A stretch of 64,000 bases of DNA, taken from Bacteroidia bacterium (GTDB taxonomy: Bacteria; Bacteroidota; Bacteroidia; AKYH767-A; OLB10). The stretch spans positions 1-64,000 of the forward strand of contig JBAOIA010000010.1 in NCBI GenBank assembly GCA_037045145.1, in the 5' to 3' direction. Within the stretch, counting starts at the first letter, position 1, and each line of letters opens with the position of its first letter. Below, piece after piece: positions 17,701 to 26,334 of this stretch. The notes below the pieces were generated by a model, which saw only the letters and a list, made by a program, of their open reading frames with translations, did not search any database and was not told the origin of the DNA. The translations under genes were made by a program, and so were the position numbers.

Positions 17701-19323
17701 ATTACTTCCACATATATTACTTCCGGGAAGATATAAACCTGCAGGAGATAATGGAGGAATAAATGTTGCTGTGCAAGGTGCATCATTTACAGGGCCGCTT
17801 GTTGATGTAATGCTGATATTATCCACTGCTGCAGGAGGTTGTGTTCCAACAGAGCCATCATTTCTCCAGCTAAACACCAATCGGAATTGCCTTCCTGTCA
17901 ATGCATTGAGTGAGGCTGTAAAAGTAGTATAACTTGATTGTCCGTTTATTGGTCCTGCAATTCGAACTGGGTTAGCTAAGTTTGGTAATACGCCACCAAC
18001 TACACCACCGGGGATTCCTACACCGGCAGTAGGAACATAAGCTACAGGCACTGCAAATACATCTAACCAATCATAACCATTTTCTCCGGCACAGCGGTAA
18101 GAAAATGCCAAGTTGATACAAGCACCACCACCAGTGAGGTCAATAATGGTGTTGCTCATGGCATGGACAGTAGAACTATTAGTTACAGTATAAGTATTGG
18201 TAGCTCCACCATTATTCGAAACATACATACCTCTGTTGCCACCGGCACTGGTTCCATTACCTATATGCCATTGGTTGGTAAGTCCTCCGTTATACATCGT
18301 CCAGTTTACACATCCTTCAAAATCTTCAAAGTAAGGTGGGACACCGCTGACTACAGGGTTTGTTCCTGTGGTAAATGAATAACGAAATAAGTTACATCCT
18401 GCAGTATTTGCACCAAAAGAGTTTACCGGAATGATGTACCAGTAATATGTAGTATTGGCTAATAATCCGGTTAGATTGTATGAGCCGGCAGAAGTAGTTC
18501 CCTGCATGGTATAAGGTCCGCCAAAAGCCGTTGCTGTCCATACCTGATAGCTTGTGGCACCATTGCATCCAAGAGAATGATTCCATGTTAATGCAACATT
18601 ACAAGGTGAAAGTCCGGTTGCTCCATTTGATGGTGCTGTATAAGTTACACAAGAAGGCAAAGCTGTTGGCGCCTGACGAGTAAGTAATACATCATCAATG
18701 GCTGCCGGAGGTTGTGTTCCAAGCGAGCCATTTGAAGAAAATACAAAAGCCAAAGTATAATTTACACCACTACCGGCAAATTTCGGATCGAGGTTGATTG
18801 TTTCAGCATTCCAAACGTTAGAGCCATTATACCAAATAGAACCTACCTGATATTGCGACTGTATATCGTTGGTGGTGATGGGTCCGGCTTTAGGAATAAA
18901 ATAAACTTTAAAGTTATCTAAGTCACTGTTGCTTACATCATTTTCGCCCATACACTTCCACTGAAAACTCAAAGTGATACATGATTGGCCTACCGGTATA
19001 TTAACTGGTAAAGTACGAGCCAAAATTAAAGTATCAACATTTGCTAATGTGTAGTTATATGGTGGTACTCCGGCAGCCGGATTTGATGATACATAGGCAG
19101 CTTGCGTACCTGATGTTGCACCTGCAGCGGTACTGATAACCCAATCATCATTTACAGTAGGGCTGATATTGTTAGTGGCTGCCCAGCTATTTCCGGCCCA
19201 ACCGCCAGCTAAATCAAAGTTGCCACCGTTGGCAGCACCAATCATAGTGGTGACTTGCGAAAAGGCAAAACTTGTTATACAGAGGCAACATGCAAGTAGA
19301 AAGGAGCGTAGAATACATTTCAT
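14743..19323 (-). CDS. Large T9SS-secreted multidomain surface protein
   Basis: A 1526-residue exported protein. It has a signal peptide (SFLLACCLCITSFAFSQ). Two MAM/jelly-roll-like domains follow, near 25-215 and 330-505, both containing the phrase GTQPPAA[IV]D[DN]; they flank a fibronectin III domain (about 220-320). Next come two Cys-rich domains of the kind with YYIAVDG / YYIFVSN (about 515-665 and 670-840). A beta-helix-like region with NLTINPGATLTIAGTG follows (about 860-1130), then another beta domain and an FN3-like domain (LPVEYLALTAKG...). A type A T9SS sorting domain (SPNPYTEQTNV ... GVYTVKM) ends it. Probably cell-surface or matrix adhesion; no catalytic motif seen. Confidence 0.88.
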   Translation of the reverse strand: MKCILRSFLLACCLCITSFAFSQVTTMIGAANGGNFDLAGGWAGNSWAATNNISPTVNDDWVISTAAGATSGTQAAYVSSNPAAGVPPYNYTLANVDTLILARTLPVNIPVGQSCITLSFQWKCMGENDVSNSDLDNFKVYFIPKAGPITTNDIQSQYQVGSIWYNGSNVWNAETINLDPKFAGSGVNYTLAFVFSSNGSLGTQPPAAIDDVLLTRQAPTALPSCVTYTAPSNGATGLSPCNVALTWNHSLGCNGATSYQVWTATAFGGPYTMQGTTSAGSYNLTGLLANTTYYWYIIPVNSFGANTAGCNLFRYSFTTGTNPVVSGVPPYFEDFEGCVNWTMYNGGLTNQWHIGNGTSAGGNRGMYVSNNGGATNTYTVTNSSTVHAMSNTIIDLTGGGACINLAFSYRCAGENGYDWLDVFAVPVAYVPTAGVGIPGGVVGGVLPNLANPVRIAGPINGQSSYTTFTASLNALTGRQFRLVFSWRNDGSVGTQPPAAVDNISITSTSGPVNDAPCTATFIPPLSPAGLYLPGSNICGSNTDEPSAPGCWTNTGGASQINTVWYRFRAPSSGCVKIRTERGSLYDTQIALYTRHPLTGIVPCGSGNTLTYVNCNDNRAGCGVSNYLNSEISQSGLVPGFDYYIAVDGKNGDVGTFTLFIMDGGAGCGNNYPPTPGADCSSPNIVCGSTISVPNPGYQGYGSLCDFVGGSGNCLLSGDRGGAWYQVNIIAAGTLNFDIVPNDFNGSTATDYDFAVWKTAGSGTLATCASIANSGTQTQGLVRCNYSALGVTGCYNVGNSPAIYPGFNGAYETGIPVAAGETYYIFVSNYSNSTAGFSLNFTYTSPSPGTVISSSVSNGGTIIWSGTVSTSWTDPNNWGGCAIPSCSGATGETDALIPALYVNPPIITGTVNCRNLTINPGATLTIAGTGVLEICKDYKNNGNFVAQPGSRVIFDGPATGTYTGNQNIDGNLTGTNAFYHLDIFKASMANQVLANQDFDVLGNLKVGYNSGTSATNRLTNFLTQPGGNGKYVKVGGNFLVYQDAGGTAAFVTGGGSVLEFTGAANQDYMNRNNLGSVFVNQSTPSTITVQPHGGTAFGHMTLNATGTLTFGSGKIVVNGSINNAGVPTNNKGYVEMLNPLPGTITGMNNTSYISGTGTSPVIYTLKKATTGAVGIYDLPVGTIAKYSNINLDVKTALAPNPLYFLVGFDNTVPASNTAFTGSATDECTVKYHSAGATALNNGLWRIITGTAAAGTGGILDVSLTENGYSNNVTGQTVMFNKLGNPATAADWLLNPFPANACISGTALPGPVSRTNMQWNVIKPASLTTPLMFGTAQAPSPLPVEYLALTAKGVQNTIKVEWSTASEKNNKGYEVQRSTDGQLFEVIGWVNGHGTTNLMNMYQYTDINVSKGINYFYRLKQIDFDGMFDISKKVAASISDNNLSFNVSPNPYTEQTNVVYQLDQTSEVTLEVFNKLGQKVTTLHKGVQEPGTYQYPFNAKQYGFSAGVYTVKMTINSQIFTRLLFENN

Positions 19324-19566
19324 GTTAATTGGTTTTTGTAGATAAAAATCATTAAGATTTATTTATTATTTTATTGAAGCCTTCAAATTTACAATATAGA
19401 TTTCAAATTCGTATTTTTTCTAAAAAAAATTATAGCAAAAATTTTACCAGAAATCTTACTTTTTTCCGGTAGAGCCCAATTTTCGGATTTTAGAGGTGTA
19501 AAAATTCGAAAAACAGGTCTAACGACCCTATTTATCGGGTAAATGGTGTGAAAAAGGATGTATATG

Positions 19567-21321
19567 TCAGATATGCTTGATGCCCAATTCTTTTAGTTGA
19601 ACCTCATCAATGGCTGATGGGGCATCAATCATGACGTCTCTTGCAGCATTGTTTTTTGGGAATGCAATAAAATCTCGGATAGAATCGGAGCCGCCAAACA
19701 AAGAGCAGAGCCTGTCAAAGCCAAAGGCAATTCCACCATGCGGTGGGGCACCATATTGAAAAGCATTCATCAGAAAGCCGAATTGCTCCTGTGCTTTTTC
19801 CTTTGTAAATCCTAGCACTTCAAACATTTGTGCCTGAAGTTTTTTATCAAAAATTCTTATGGATCCACCACCTATTTCAACACCATTGATAACCAAATCA
19901 TAGGCATTGGCACGTACTTTTCCCGGATTGTTTTCAAGCAATGAAATATCTTCAGGTTTTGGCGAGGTAAAAGGATGGTGCATGGCATGGAATCTTTGTG
20001 ATTCTTCGTTCCATTCAAGCAGCGGAAAGTCATATACCCACAGACATGAATAGTTGTTTTTATCTCGGAGCCCTAAGCGGTTTCCCATTTCAAGACGAAG
20101 TTCGCTCAGTGCTTTTCGGCTTTTACTTTCAGCACCTGTGAGCATCAGTAGCAAGTCTCCGGGCCGCGCATCTGCATATTCAAGAAGAGTTTTTAATTCT
20201 TCTTGAGTATAGAATTTATCAATACTCGATTTAATACTTCCATCAGTATTGTAGCGAATATAAACTAAACCTCCTGCACCTATCTGCGGTCGCTTAACCC
20301 AATCAGTCAATTCATCAACCTGCTTGCGTGTATATTCTGAACATCCTTTACACACAAGGCCTCCAACAAATTCTGCCTCATCAACAACTTTAAATTTTCC
20401 GGGTACAATATGCTGGCTGTTATCATCTTTAAAGGTAACAATTTTCATGTCAAAACGCATATCCGGTTTATCATTACCATAGTATTTCATCGCATCTGCA
20501 TAACTCATTCTATGTAGTGGAGGTATAGTAATATTTTTTACCTCTTTGAACAGATGAATAACTAATCCTTCAAACATAGCTAAAATGTCTTCCTGTTCAA
20601 TAAAACTCATCTCACAATCTATCTGTGTAAACTCAGGTTGTCTATCGGCTCTGAGGTCCTCATCACGAAAACATTTTACTATTTGATAATACCGATCAAA
20701 CCCTGCTACCATCAGTAATTGTTTAAATGTTTGTGGAGATTGTGGCAGTGCATAAAACTGTCCGTTATGCACTCTGGAAGGCACTATAAAATCACGCGCA
20801 CCTTCGGGTGTAGACTTTATAAGAACAGGTGTTTCTACTTCAATAAAATTCTGACTGTCTAAATAATTTCGCACTGCGGAAGCCATTCGATGTCGCAATT
20901 CAAAATTAGCCTTTACATTAGATCTGCGTAGGTCTAGATAGCGATACTTCATTCGTAATTCGTCACCACCATCGGTGTTTTCTTCTATTGTAAATGGAGG
21001 AGTTTCCGAAGTGTTGAGAATTACTATTTTATCAACTATGATTTCAATTTCACCGGTTGTAAGTTTGTTGTTTTTACTACTTCTTTCAGCAACAACACCG
21101 TGACATTGTATAACAAATTCGCGTCCGAGCGTTCGAGCCTGCTGACATAATTCAGCGTTACTTTCCATATCAAATACTAATTGCGTTATTCCATACCTGT
21201 CTCTAAGGTCAATGAAGGTCATTCCACCAAGGTCACGCGAACGCTGAACCCAACCACTGAGTGAAACCTGTTGTCCTTTGTGAGTAATATTTAACTCACC
21301 GCAAGTATGTGTACGTAGCAT
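19567..21321 (-). CDS. aspS: Aspartyl-tRNA synthetase
   Basis: Class II aminoacyl-tRNA synthetase of the bacterial type, 584 residues. An N-terminal OB-fold anticodon domain (VSLSGWVQRSRDLGGMTFIDLRDR) is followed by class II motif 2 (FRDEDLRADRQPEFTQID near residue 215), a GAD insertion domain (about 280-410), and motif 3 (GGIAFGFDRL near 530). The ATG begins the family-typical MLRTHTCGEL. It is monocistronic, with the divergent HU-like gene about 225 bases away. Confidence 0.97.
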   Translation of the reverse strand: MLRTHTCGELNITHKGQQVSLSGWVQRSRDLGGMTFIDLRDRYGITQLVFDMESNAELCQQARTLGREFVIQCHGVVAERSSKNNKLTTGEIEIIVDKIVILNTSETPPFTIEENTDGGDELRMKYRYLDLRRSNVKANFELRHRMASAVRNYLDSQNFIEVETPVLIKSTPEGARDFIVPSRVHNGQFYALPQSPQTFKQLLMVAGFDRYYQIVKCFRDEDLRADRQPEFTQIDCEMSFIEQEDILAMFEGLVIHLFKEVKNITIPPLHRMSYADAMKYYGNDKPDMRFDMKIVTFKDDNSQHIVPGKFKVVDEAEFVGGLVCKGCSEYTRKQVDELTDWVKRPQIGAGGLVYIRYNTDGSIKSSIDKFYTQEELKTLLEYADARPGDLLLMLTGAESKSRKALSELRLEMGNRLGLRDKNNYSCLWVYDFPLLEWNEESQRFHAMHHPFTSPKPEDISLLENNPGKVRANAYDLVINGVEIGGGSIRIFDKKLQAQMFEVLGFTKEKAQEQFGFLMNAFQYGAPPHGGIAFGFDRLCSLFGGSDSIRDFIAFPKNNAARDVMIDAPSAIDEVQLKELGIKHI

Positions 21322-21471
21322 AATGTCCTGAAATTAAAAGAGTGCCGAAATTAGAGAATTTAGTGCCTTCTGAATTATGGAACAGCATAATATTTCCAAG
21401 CCCATTTCTAACGCAGGTATTCCAATACTTTTAATAGTTAGGAGATAAGTGACTCATTATTGACATAATAT

Positions 21472-21502
21472 TTTCATTTTCACCAAATAAAGTTTACTTT
21501 TG
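21472..21502 (+). promoter_or_regulatory. Promoter of the HU-like gene
   Basis: TACTTTTG at 21495-21502 matches TAnnTTTG. TTTC at 21472-21475, spaced 19 bases upstream, is a one-mismatch -33 box. The leader to the ATG at 21547 is about 40 bases. Confidence 0.55.
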
Positions 21503-21546
21503 CAGTCCCAAAAACAAATTGATATTAACTTTAAATTTTATATAAA

Positions 21547-21855
21547 ATGACAAAAGCAGAGTTGGTTAACGAAATTTCTATTAAAACCGGTATTGAGAAA
21601 ATGGTGGTTCAGAATGTAGTTGAGTCCATGATGAAAGTAGTGAAAAACTCCTTAGTACAGCAAGACAATGTGTATTTGAGGGGTTTTGGTAGTTTTATTG
21701 TTAAAAAAAGAGCGCAGAAAACAGGTCGTATCATTACCAAAAATACTGCAATTATTATCCCTGAGCATTTTATTCCTGCATTTAAGCCTGCAAAAACTTT
21801 TACTGATAAAGTAAAAAACGCTTATAAGAAAAAAGAGTCGCAGCCACAGCTGTAA
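21547..21855 (+). CDS. HU-family DNA-binding protein
   Basis: A 102-residue HU/IHF-type histone-like protein. It starts MTKAELVNEISIKTG and has the beta-arm region RGFGSFIVKKRAQKTGRI. The DNA-contact arm is followed by a variant IIPEHFIPAFKPAKTF and a basic tail. It would bind and bend DNA as a dimer. The TPR gene begins eight bases downstream, suggesting co-transcription. Confidence 0.92.
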   Translation: MTKAELVNEISIKTGIEKMVVQNVVESMMKVVKNSLVQQDNVYLRGFGSFIVKKRAQKTGRIITKNTAIIIPEHFIPAFKPAKTFTDKVKNAYKKKESQPQL

Positions 21856-21863
21856 TTTAACCG

Positions 21864-22679
21864 ATGAGTTCATTTTCAAAAAGTACACTCATTGGTGTTT
21901 CCGCTGTAGTGTTGGTGGGCTTATTGTTTCTTCTGCCAAGACATAAAAAAAGTGAAAAGGCGGTAGAAATTCCTATCACTAGCGGATTTAATATTGATCA
22001 GTTTGAACAACAGGCAAAGCTTTCACTCGATTCAACTCAACATCATTTATATGATGCATTGAATGGTTTAAAAGAACCTGAACGATTTGACTCAGTTTCA
22101 GCATTTTGGGATAGAAATGGGGTGCCCGGATTGGCTGCGCATTATATGGAGCTAATTGCAAAAGGAACACCTACAGAAAAGGCAAATATCAATGCAGCAT
22201 ATCGCTATTTTGACGCCTGGAAACAGGCACAGGATTCTTTAAGCCGAGAATATTTTGTTGGCAAGGCCATTGCAAGCTACTCTGAAGTGTTGAAGATTAA
22301 TCCGGAAAACCTGAATGCAAAAACCGATTTAGGTATTTGCTATGCTGAAGGAACAAATAACCCAATGCAGGGAATAACAATGCTGAAAGCAGTAGTTGAA
22401 AAAGACCCAAATCATGAAAATGCATTACTCAATTTAGGGTTCTTGTCGGTAAAGTCAGGGCAGTTTGATAAAGCTTTAGAACGATTTAATAAAGTGCTGC
22501 AAATCAACCCATCACGAATTGACATGTATGTTTTTATTGGTCAAACCTATGTTCAGATGGATAAAAAAGACGAAGCTATAAAGAGTTTCGAGACCTATAA
22601 ATCGCTTTCTAACAACACCAAGGCAATTGCAGAAATAGATTCTTATATAAAAGAGTTGCAAACAAAACCTGTTAAATAA
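21864..22679 (+). CDS. Membrane-anchored TPR protein
   Basis: A 271-residue protein with an N-terminal membrane anchor (TLIGVSAVVLVGLLFLLP, residues 8-25) and tetratricopeptide repeats from about 130 to 260 (YSEVLKINPENLNAKTDLGICYAEG, KDPNHENALLNLGFLSVKSGQ, INPSRIDMYVFIGQTYVQMDK). It probably acts as a protein-interaction scaffold at the inner face or periplasmic side of the cytoplasmic membrane. No enzyme motif. Its position between HU and rng is suggestive of a conserved block, but its function is not known to me. Confidence 0.85.
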   Translation: MSSFSKSTLIGVSAVVLVGLLFLLPRHKKSEKAVEIPITSGFNIDQFEQQAKLSLDSTQHHLYDALNGLKEPERFDSVSAFWDRNGVPGLAAHYMELIAKGTPTEKANINAAYRYFDAWKQAQDSLSREYFVGKAIASYSEVLKINPENLNAKTDLGICYAEGTNNPMQGITMLKAVVEKDPNHENALLNLGFLSVKSGQFDKALERFNKVLQINPSRIDMYVFIGQTYVQMDKKDEAIKSFETYKSLSNNTKAIAEIDSYIKELQTKPVK

Positions 22680-22690
22680 AAAGAATATAT

Positions 22691-22698
22691 TACTTTTG
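22691..22698 (+). promoter_or_regulatory. -7 box for the 29-residue basic protein
   Basis: TACTTTTG fits TAnnTTTG and is followed by CACTCC, as often seen before Bacteroidota genes. No clear -33 box was found. It lies 12 bases after the TPR stop and about 53 before the small gene. Confidence 0.45.
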
Positions 22699-22751
22699 CA
22701 CTCCTTAAAAAACACGATAACAATAATTTAAATAAAAAACATTAATATAAC

Positions 22752-22841
22752 ATGCCAAGCGGTAAGAAAAGAAAACGTCATAAAATGGCGACACACAAGC
22801 GCAAGAAGAGATTGAGAAAAAACAGACATAAGAAAAAATAA
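22752..22841 (+). CDS. Tiny basic bS22/AURKAIP1-COX24-like ribosomal protein
   Basis: A 29-residue reading frame (starts MPSGKKRKRHKM, ends RKNRHKKK) made almost entirely of Lys, Arg and His. This composition and the KRKRHKMATHKRKKRLRKNRHK pattern match the AURKAIP1/COX24 family, whose members include the tiny ribosomal protein bS22 and mitochondrial mS38. It probably sits in the small ribosomal subunit. It is too short for most gene finders. Its own -7 box lies upstream and the RNase G gene follows. Confidence 0.8.
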   Translation: MPSGKKRKRHKMATHKRKKRLRKNRHKKK

Positions 22842-22934
22842 TCAAGTGTTTGTAGATGTTGCAGGAATCTTTTATTTCGGCTAACATCTGTTTTTGGGGT
22901 TATTTTACCTCGCTAATCAATTAAAATTTGCGTC

Positions 22935-24488
22935 TTGAGCAATGATTTAGTTATAGACTCAAGTCCATCGGAAGTACGTATTGCCCTCCTTGAAGAAAAA
23001 AAGCTGGTTGAATTAAACAGCGAAAAGAAGGACAGAAGTTTTGCCGTTGGCGATATTTACCTGGGTAAGGTAAAAAAGCTCATGCCCTCACTCAACGCTG
23101 CATTTGTTGATATAGGCTATGAGAAAGATGCCTTTTTGCATTATCTGGATTTAGGCCCGCAGTTTCAGTCACTTTTAAAATTTGTAAAAGACACACAAAG
23201 CGGAAGACAGAACAATGCCACGCTGAACAACTTTGAACTGGAAAAAGATATCATAAAGACCGGCAAAATAACACAGGTTATGAGCACCGGTTTGTGGCTG
23301 CCGGTTCAAATTGCTAAAGAGCCAATCTCTACTAAAGGTCCAAGAATAACAACGGAAATATCTATTGCAGGAAGATACTTTGTGGTTTCACCTTACTACA
23401 ATCATGTATCAGTTTCATCAAAAATAAAAAGTCCCGAAGAGCGTAACCGTCTGAAGAGACTTGCCCTTAGCATTAAGCCAAAAAATTTCGGCATCATTGT
23501 CAGAACTGTTGCAGAAGGAAAAAAGGTTGCAGAATTAGATAAAGATATTCAGGATGTGCTGATGCGTTGGAATTTATTTTACGACACATTAAAGGTGGCA
23601 CAACCGGGACAAAAAGTATTGGGAGAGATTGATCGCACTTCATCTATCCTGCGCGATATGCTTAATCCTAACTTTAATCATATTCATGTTAACGACAACC
23701 TTCTTTATGATGAGATAAAGTCTTACCTGAGAAGTATTGCCCCCGAGCAGGAAGAAATTGTTAAATTATTTAAGAATAAGCAACCCATCTTTGAGCATTT
23801 CGGAATTGACAAGCAGATAAAATCTGACTTTGGCAAAACCGTAGCTATGCAAAACAGTGCGTACTTAGTGATTGAGCATACGGAGGCTATGCATGTTATT
23901 GATGTTAACAGCGGAGGTCGTAACAGAGGTGATAGCGACAGTCAGGAAAAAAATGCTTTTGAGACCAACTGTATGGCAGCCAAGGAAATTGCCAGACAAC
24001 TCAGGTTGCGTGATATGGGCGGAATTATTGTGATTGACTTTATAGACATGATAAATATTGAACATAAACGTCAGTTACATGAAGTGCTTAAAGAAGAGAT
24101 GAGAAAGGATCCTGCACGACATACCGTTTTGCCTCCAAGTAAGTTTGGATTAATTCAGCTGACACGTGAGCGTGTGCGACCTGAAATGAAAATTTCTACA
24201 GCTGAAAAATGTCCTTCATGTAACGGTACAGGTGAAATAAAAGCCAGTATTTTACTTATTGATGAAATAGAAAATAATGTTCGCTATTTTGCACACGAAC
24301 AAAACGAGAAGAAAATTATATTGCACGTACATCCATACATTGAAGCCTATCTGAAAAATGGGTTTATTTCAATAAAATGGAAATGGTATTTGAAGCATAA
24401 AATAAAAGTTAGTATTGAGTCAGTAAGTTCGTTTGCTGTAACACAGTTTGCTTTCTATAATACCAAGGGCGAAGAGATAAAGATATAG
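22935..24488 (+). CDS. rng: Ribonuclease G/E family endoribonuclease
   Basis: Endoribonuclease for rRNA maturation and mRNA decay, 517 residues. An S1 RNA-binding segment (GDIYLGKVKKLMPSLNAAFVDIG) lies near 37-60. The catalytic metal site is DVNSGGRN (Asp near 320) with GGIIVIDFIDM near 360, and the Zn-link CPSCNGTG is near 425. The start is the TTG at 22935, because the family N-terminus MSNDLVIDSSPSEVRIALLE begins there. There is no long C-terminal degradosome scaffold, so it is RNase-G-like in size. Confidence 0.94.
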   Translation: MSNDLVIDSSPSEVRIALLEEKKLVELNSEKKDRSFAVGDIYLGKVKKLMPSLNAAFVDIGYEKDAFLHYLDLGPQFQSLLKFVKDTQSGRQNNATLNNFELEKDIIKTGKITQVMSTGLWLPVQIAKEPISTKGPRITTEISIAGRYFVVSPYYNHVSVSSKIKSPEERNRLKRLALSIKPKNFGIIVRTVAEGKKVAELDKDIQDVLMRWNLFYDTLKVAQPGQKVLGEIDRTSSILRDMLNPNFNHIHVNDNLLYDEIKSYLRSIAPEQEEIVKLFKNKQPIFEHFGIDKQIKSDFGKTVAMQNSAYLVIEHTEAMHVIDVNSGGRNRGDSDSQEKNAFETNCMAAKEIARQLRLRDMGGIIVIDFIDMINIEHKRQLHEVLKEEMRKDPARHTVLPPSKFGLIQLTRERVRPEMKISTAEKCPSCNGTGEIKASILLIDEIENNVRYFAHEQNEKKIILHVHPYIEAYLKNGFISIKWKWYLKHKIKVSIESVSSFAVTQFAFYNTKGEEIKI

Positions 24489-24587
24489 TATGATTTGAAT
24501 GTTCGGCATTCATAAAATCTTACAAAGTATATCAAGGATAGATTTTAAATACACTACCTTAGCATTCCTTAAAAACCATTCGAAGTA

Positions 24588-26333
24588 ATGAGAAAATATT
24601 TCATTTTACTAGTTGTTATTTGCTGTATGGGCAACACAAATTTATTTGCCGGCAAAGCGTCATTTACCACAGACAAACGCTTTGATAATTTTAAAGAAAG
24701 ATTTATAAACGAACTATGGAAGCATAATCCAATGTGGGCAACTGAAATTGGTTATCATGCATACGACTCTGTTCTTGAAGTTAATAATGAACAATATCGT
24801 AAGAGTCAGGTAACTTTTTCAAAATCATATCTCGATTCTCTAAAGACGTATGATAAGGCAACGCTAAACAGTTTAAACAGGATGGATTATAATCTGATTG
24901 AAAATTATCTCAACAGCAATATTTTTTATATCACTGAAATGAAGTCATGGCAGTGGAATCCATCATCATACAATGCAACCGGAAATGTAGCATTTATGTT
25001 ATCTGAAAATTATGAGCCCCTCAATAAACGTCTTGTAAATATTGGTAAAAAACTCTCGCAATTTAAAGCTTATTACGAGGCAGCAAAAAAGAACATTGCA
25101 AATCCAACCAATGAGCATCTCAATTTGGCAATGGAGCAGAACGCAGGTGGCATTGCCGCACTTGAGAATGATTTATTAGACTCTCTAAAACAATCCACAC
25201 TCAAAGCAGGTGTTAAGTTAAGCATTACGCAATCACTTACTGATGCAAAAAAGGCAGTTGAAGATTATATAACATTTCTTAAAGACTTTAAGAATGATAG
25301 CCCAAGAAGTTTCAGATTAGGTAAGGACTTGTATGCAAAAAAGTTTGAATATGATATACAAAGTCAGTACTCCTATCAGCAGATTTATGATTCTGCAATA
25401 CAGCGAAAAACCTTCTTGCATAATGAAATGTATAAAATCGCTGACAAGTTATGGCCAAAGTATTTTGGTACAAAAGATAAACCTGCTGATAGTTTAGCTC
25501 TGATTAGAATGATGATAGATACAATTTCTGTGTATCATGTAAAACCTGACGAATTTCAATCGGCAATAGAAAAGCAACTCCCTGAACTTGTTAAATTTAT
25601 CAATGAAAAAAAATTGATTTATATTGATCCTTCCAAACCATTAAAAGTAAGGAAAGAGCCAGCGTATATGGCAGGTGTTGCAGGTGCATCCATCAGTTCA
25701 CCCGGACCCTATGATAAGGGAGGCAATACATACTATAATGTAGGTTCGCTATCAGGCTGGACTTCTGAACGTGCAGAAAGTTATTTAAGGGAATACAATC
25801 ATTACATTTTGCAGATTTTAAATATTCACGAAGCAATACCCGGACATTATACACAATTGGTCTATAGCAACAATGCACCAAGTATAATTAAAGCTGTTTT
25901 TGGTAATGGAGCCATGATTGAAGGTTGGGCAGTTTATGGCGAGTTAATGATGCTTGAAAATGGATATGGTAACAATGAGCCAGAAATGTGGTTGATGTAT
26001 TACAAATGGAATTTGAGAACTGTTTGCAATACTATTTTAGATATTTCAGTTCATACTATGGACATGACAGAAGAACAGGCATTAAAATTATTGAAGAATG
26101 AAGCATTTCAGCAGAAAGCAGAGGCACAGGGAAAATGGAAAAGAGTGAACGTAACCAATGTGCAGCTTACAAGCTACTATACCGGGTTTAAAGAAATATG
26201 TGACCTGCGCGAAGATTTAAAGAAAAAACAAGGAAATAAATTCAACCTCAAAGTATTTCACGAAAAGTTTTTGAGTTATGGTAGTGCGCCTGTTAAGATG
26301 ATTCGTCAGGAGATGCTATCGGAGATTAAGTAA
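24588..26333 (+). CDS. Exported DUF885-family putative metallopeptidase
   Basis: A 581-residue protein with a signal peptide (YFILLVVICCMGNTNLFAG). It belongs to the DUF885 family: the hallmark HEAIPGHYTQ is at residues 414-423 with EGWAVYGE after it, the likely metal-binding residues of this gluzincin-like family. Probably a periplasmic peptidase of unknown substrate. The stop codon is immediately followed by the LTA-synthase-like gene (one base apart), suggesting an envelope-related operon. Confidence 0.85.
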   Translation: MRKYFILLVVICCMGNTNLFAGKASFTTDKRFDNFKERFINELWKHNPMWATEIGYHAYDSVLEVNNEQYRKSQVTFSKSYLDSLKTYDKATLNSLNRMDYNLIENYLNSNIFYITEMKSWQWNPSSYNATGNVAFMLSENYEPLNKRLVNIGKKLSQFKAYYEAAKKNIANPTNEHLNLAMEQNAGGIAALENDLLDSLKQSTLKAGVKLSITQSLTDAKKAVEDYITFLKDFKNDSPRSFRLGKDLYAKKFEYDIQSQYSYQQIYDSAIQRKTFLHNEMYKIADKLWPKYFGTKDKPADSLALIRMMIDTISVYHVKPDEFQSAIEKQLPELVKFINEKKLIYIDPSKPLKVRKEPAYMAGVAGASISSPGPYDKGGNTYYNVGSLSGWTSERAESYLREYNHYILQILNIHEAIPGHYTQLVYSNNAPSIIKAVFGNGAMIEGWAVYGELMMLENGYGNNEPEMWLMYYKWNLRTVCNTILDISVHTMDMTEEQALKLLKNEAFQQKAEAQGKWKRVNVTNVQLTSYYTGFKEICDLREDLKKKQGNKFNLKVFHEKFLSYGSAPVKMIRQEMLSEIK

Positions 26334-26334
26334 C

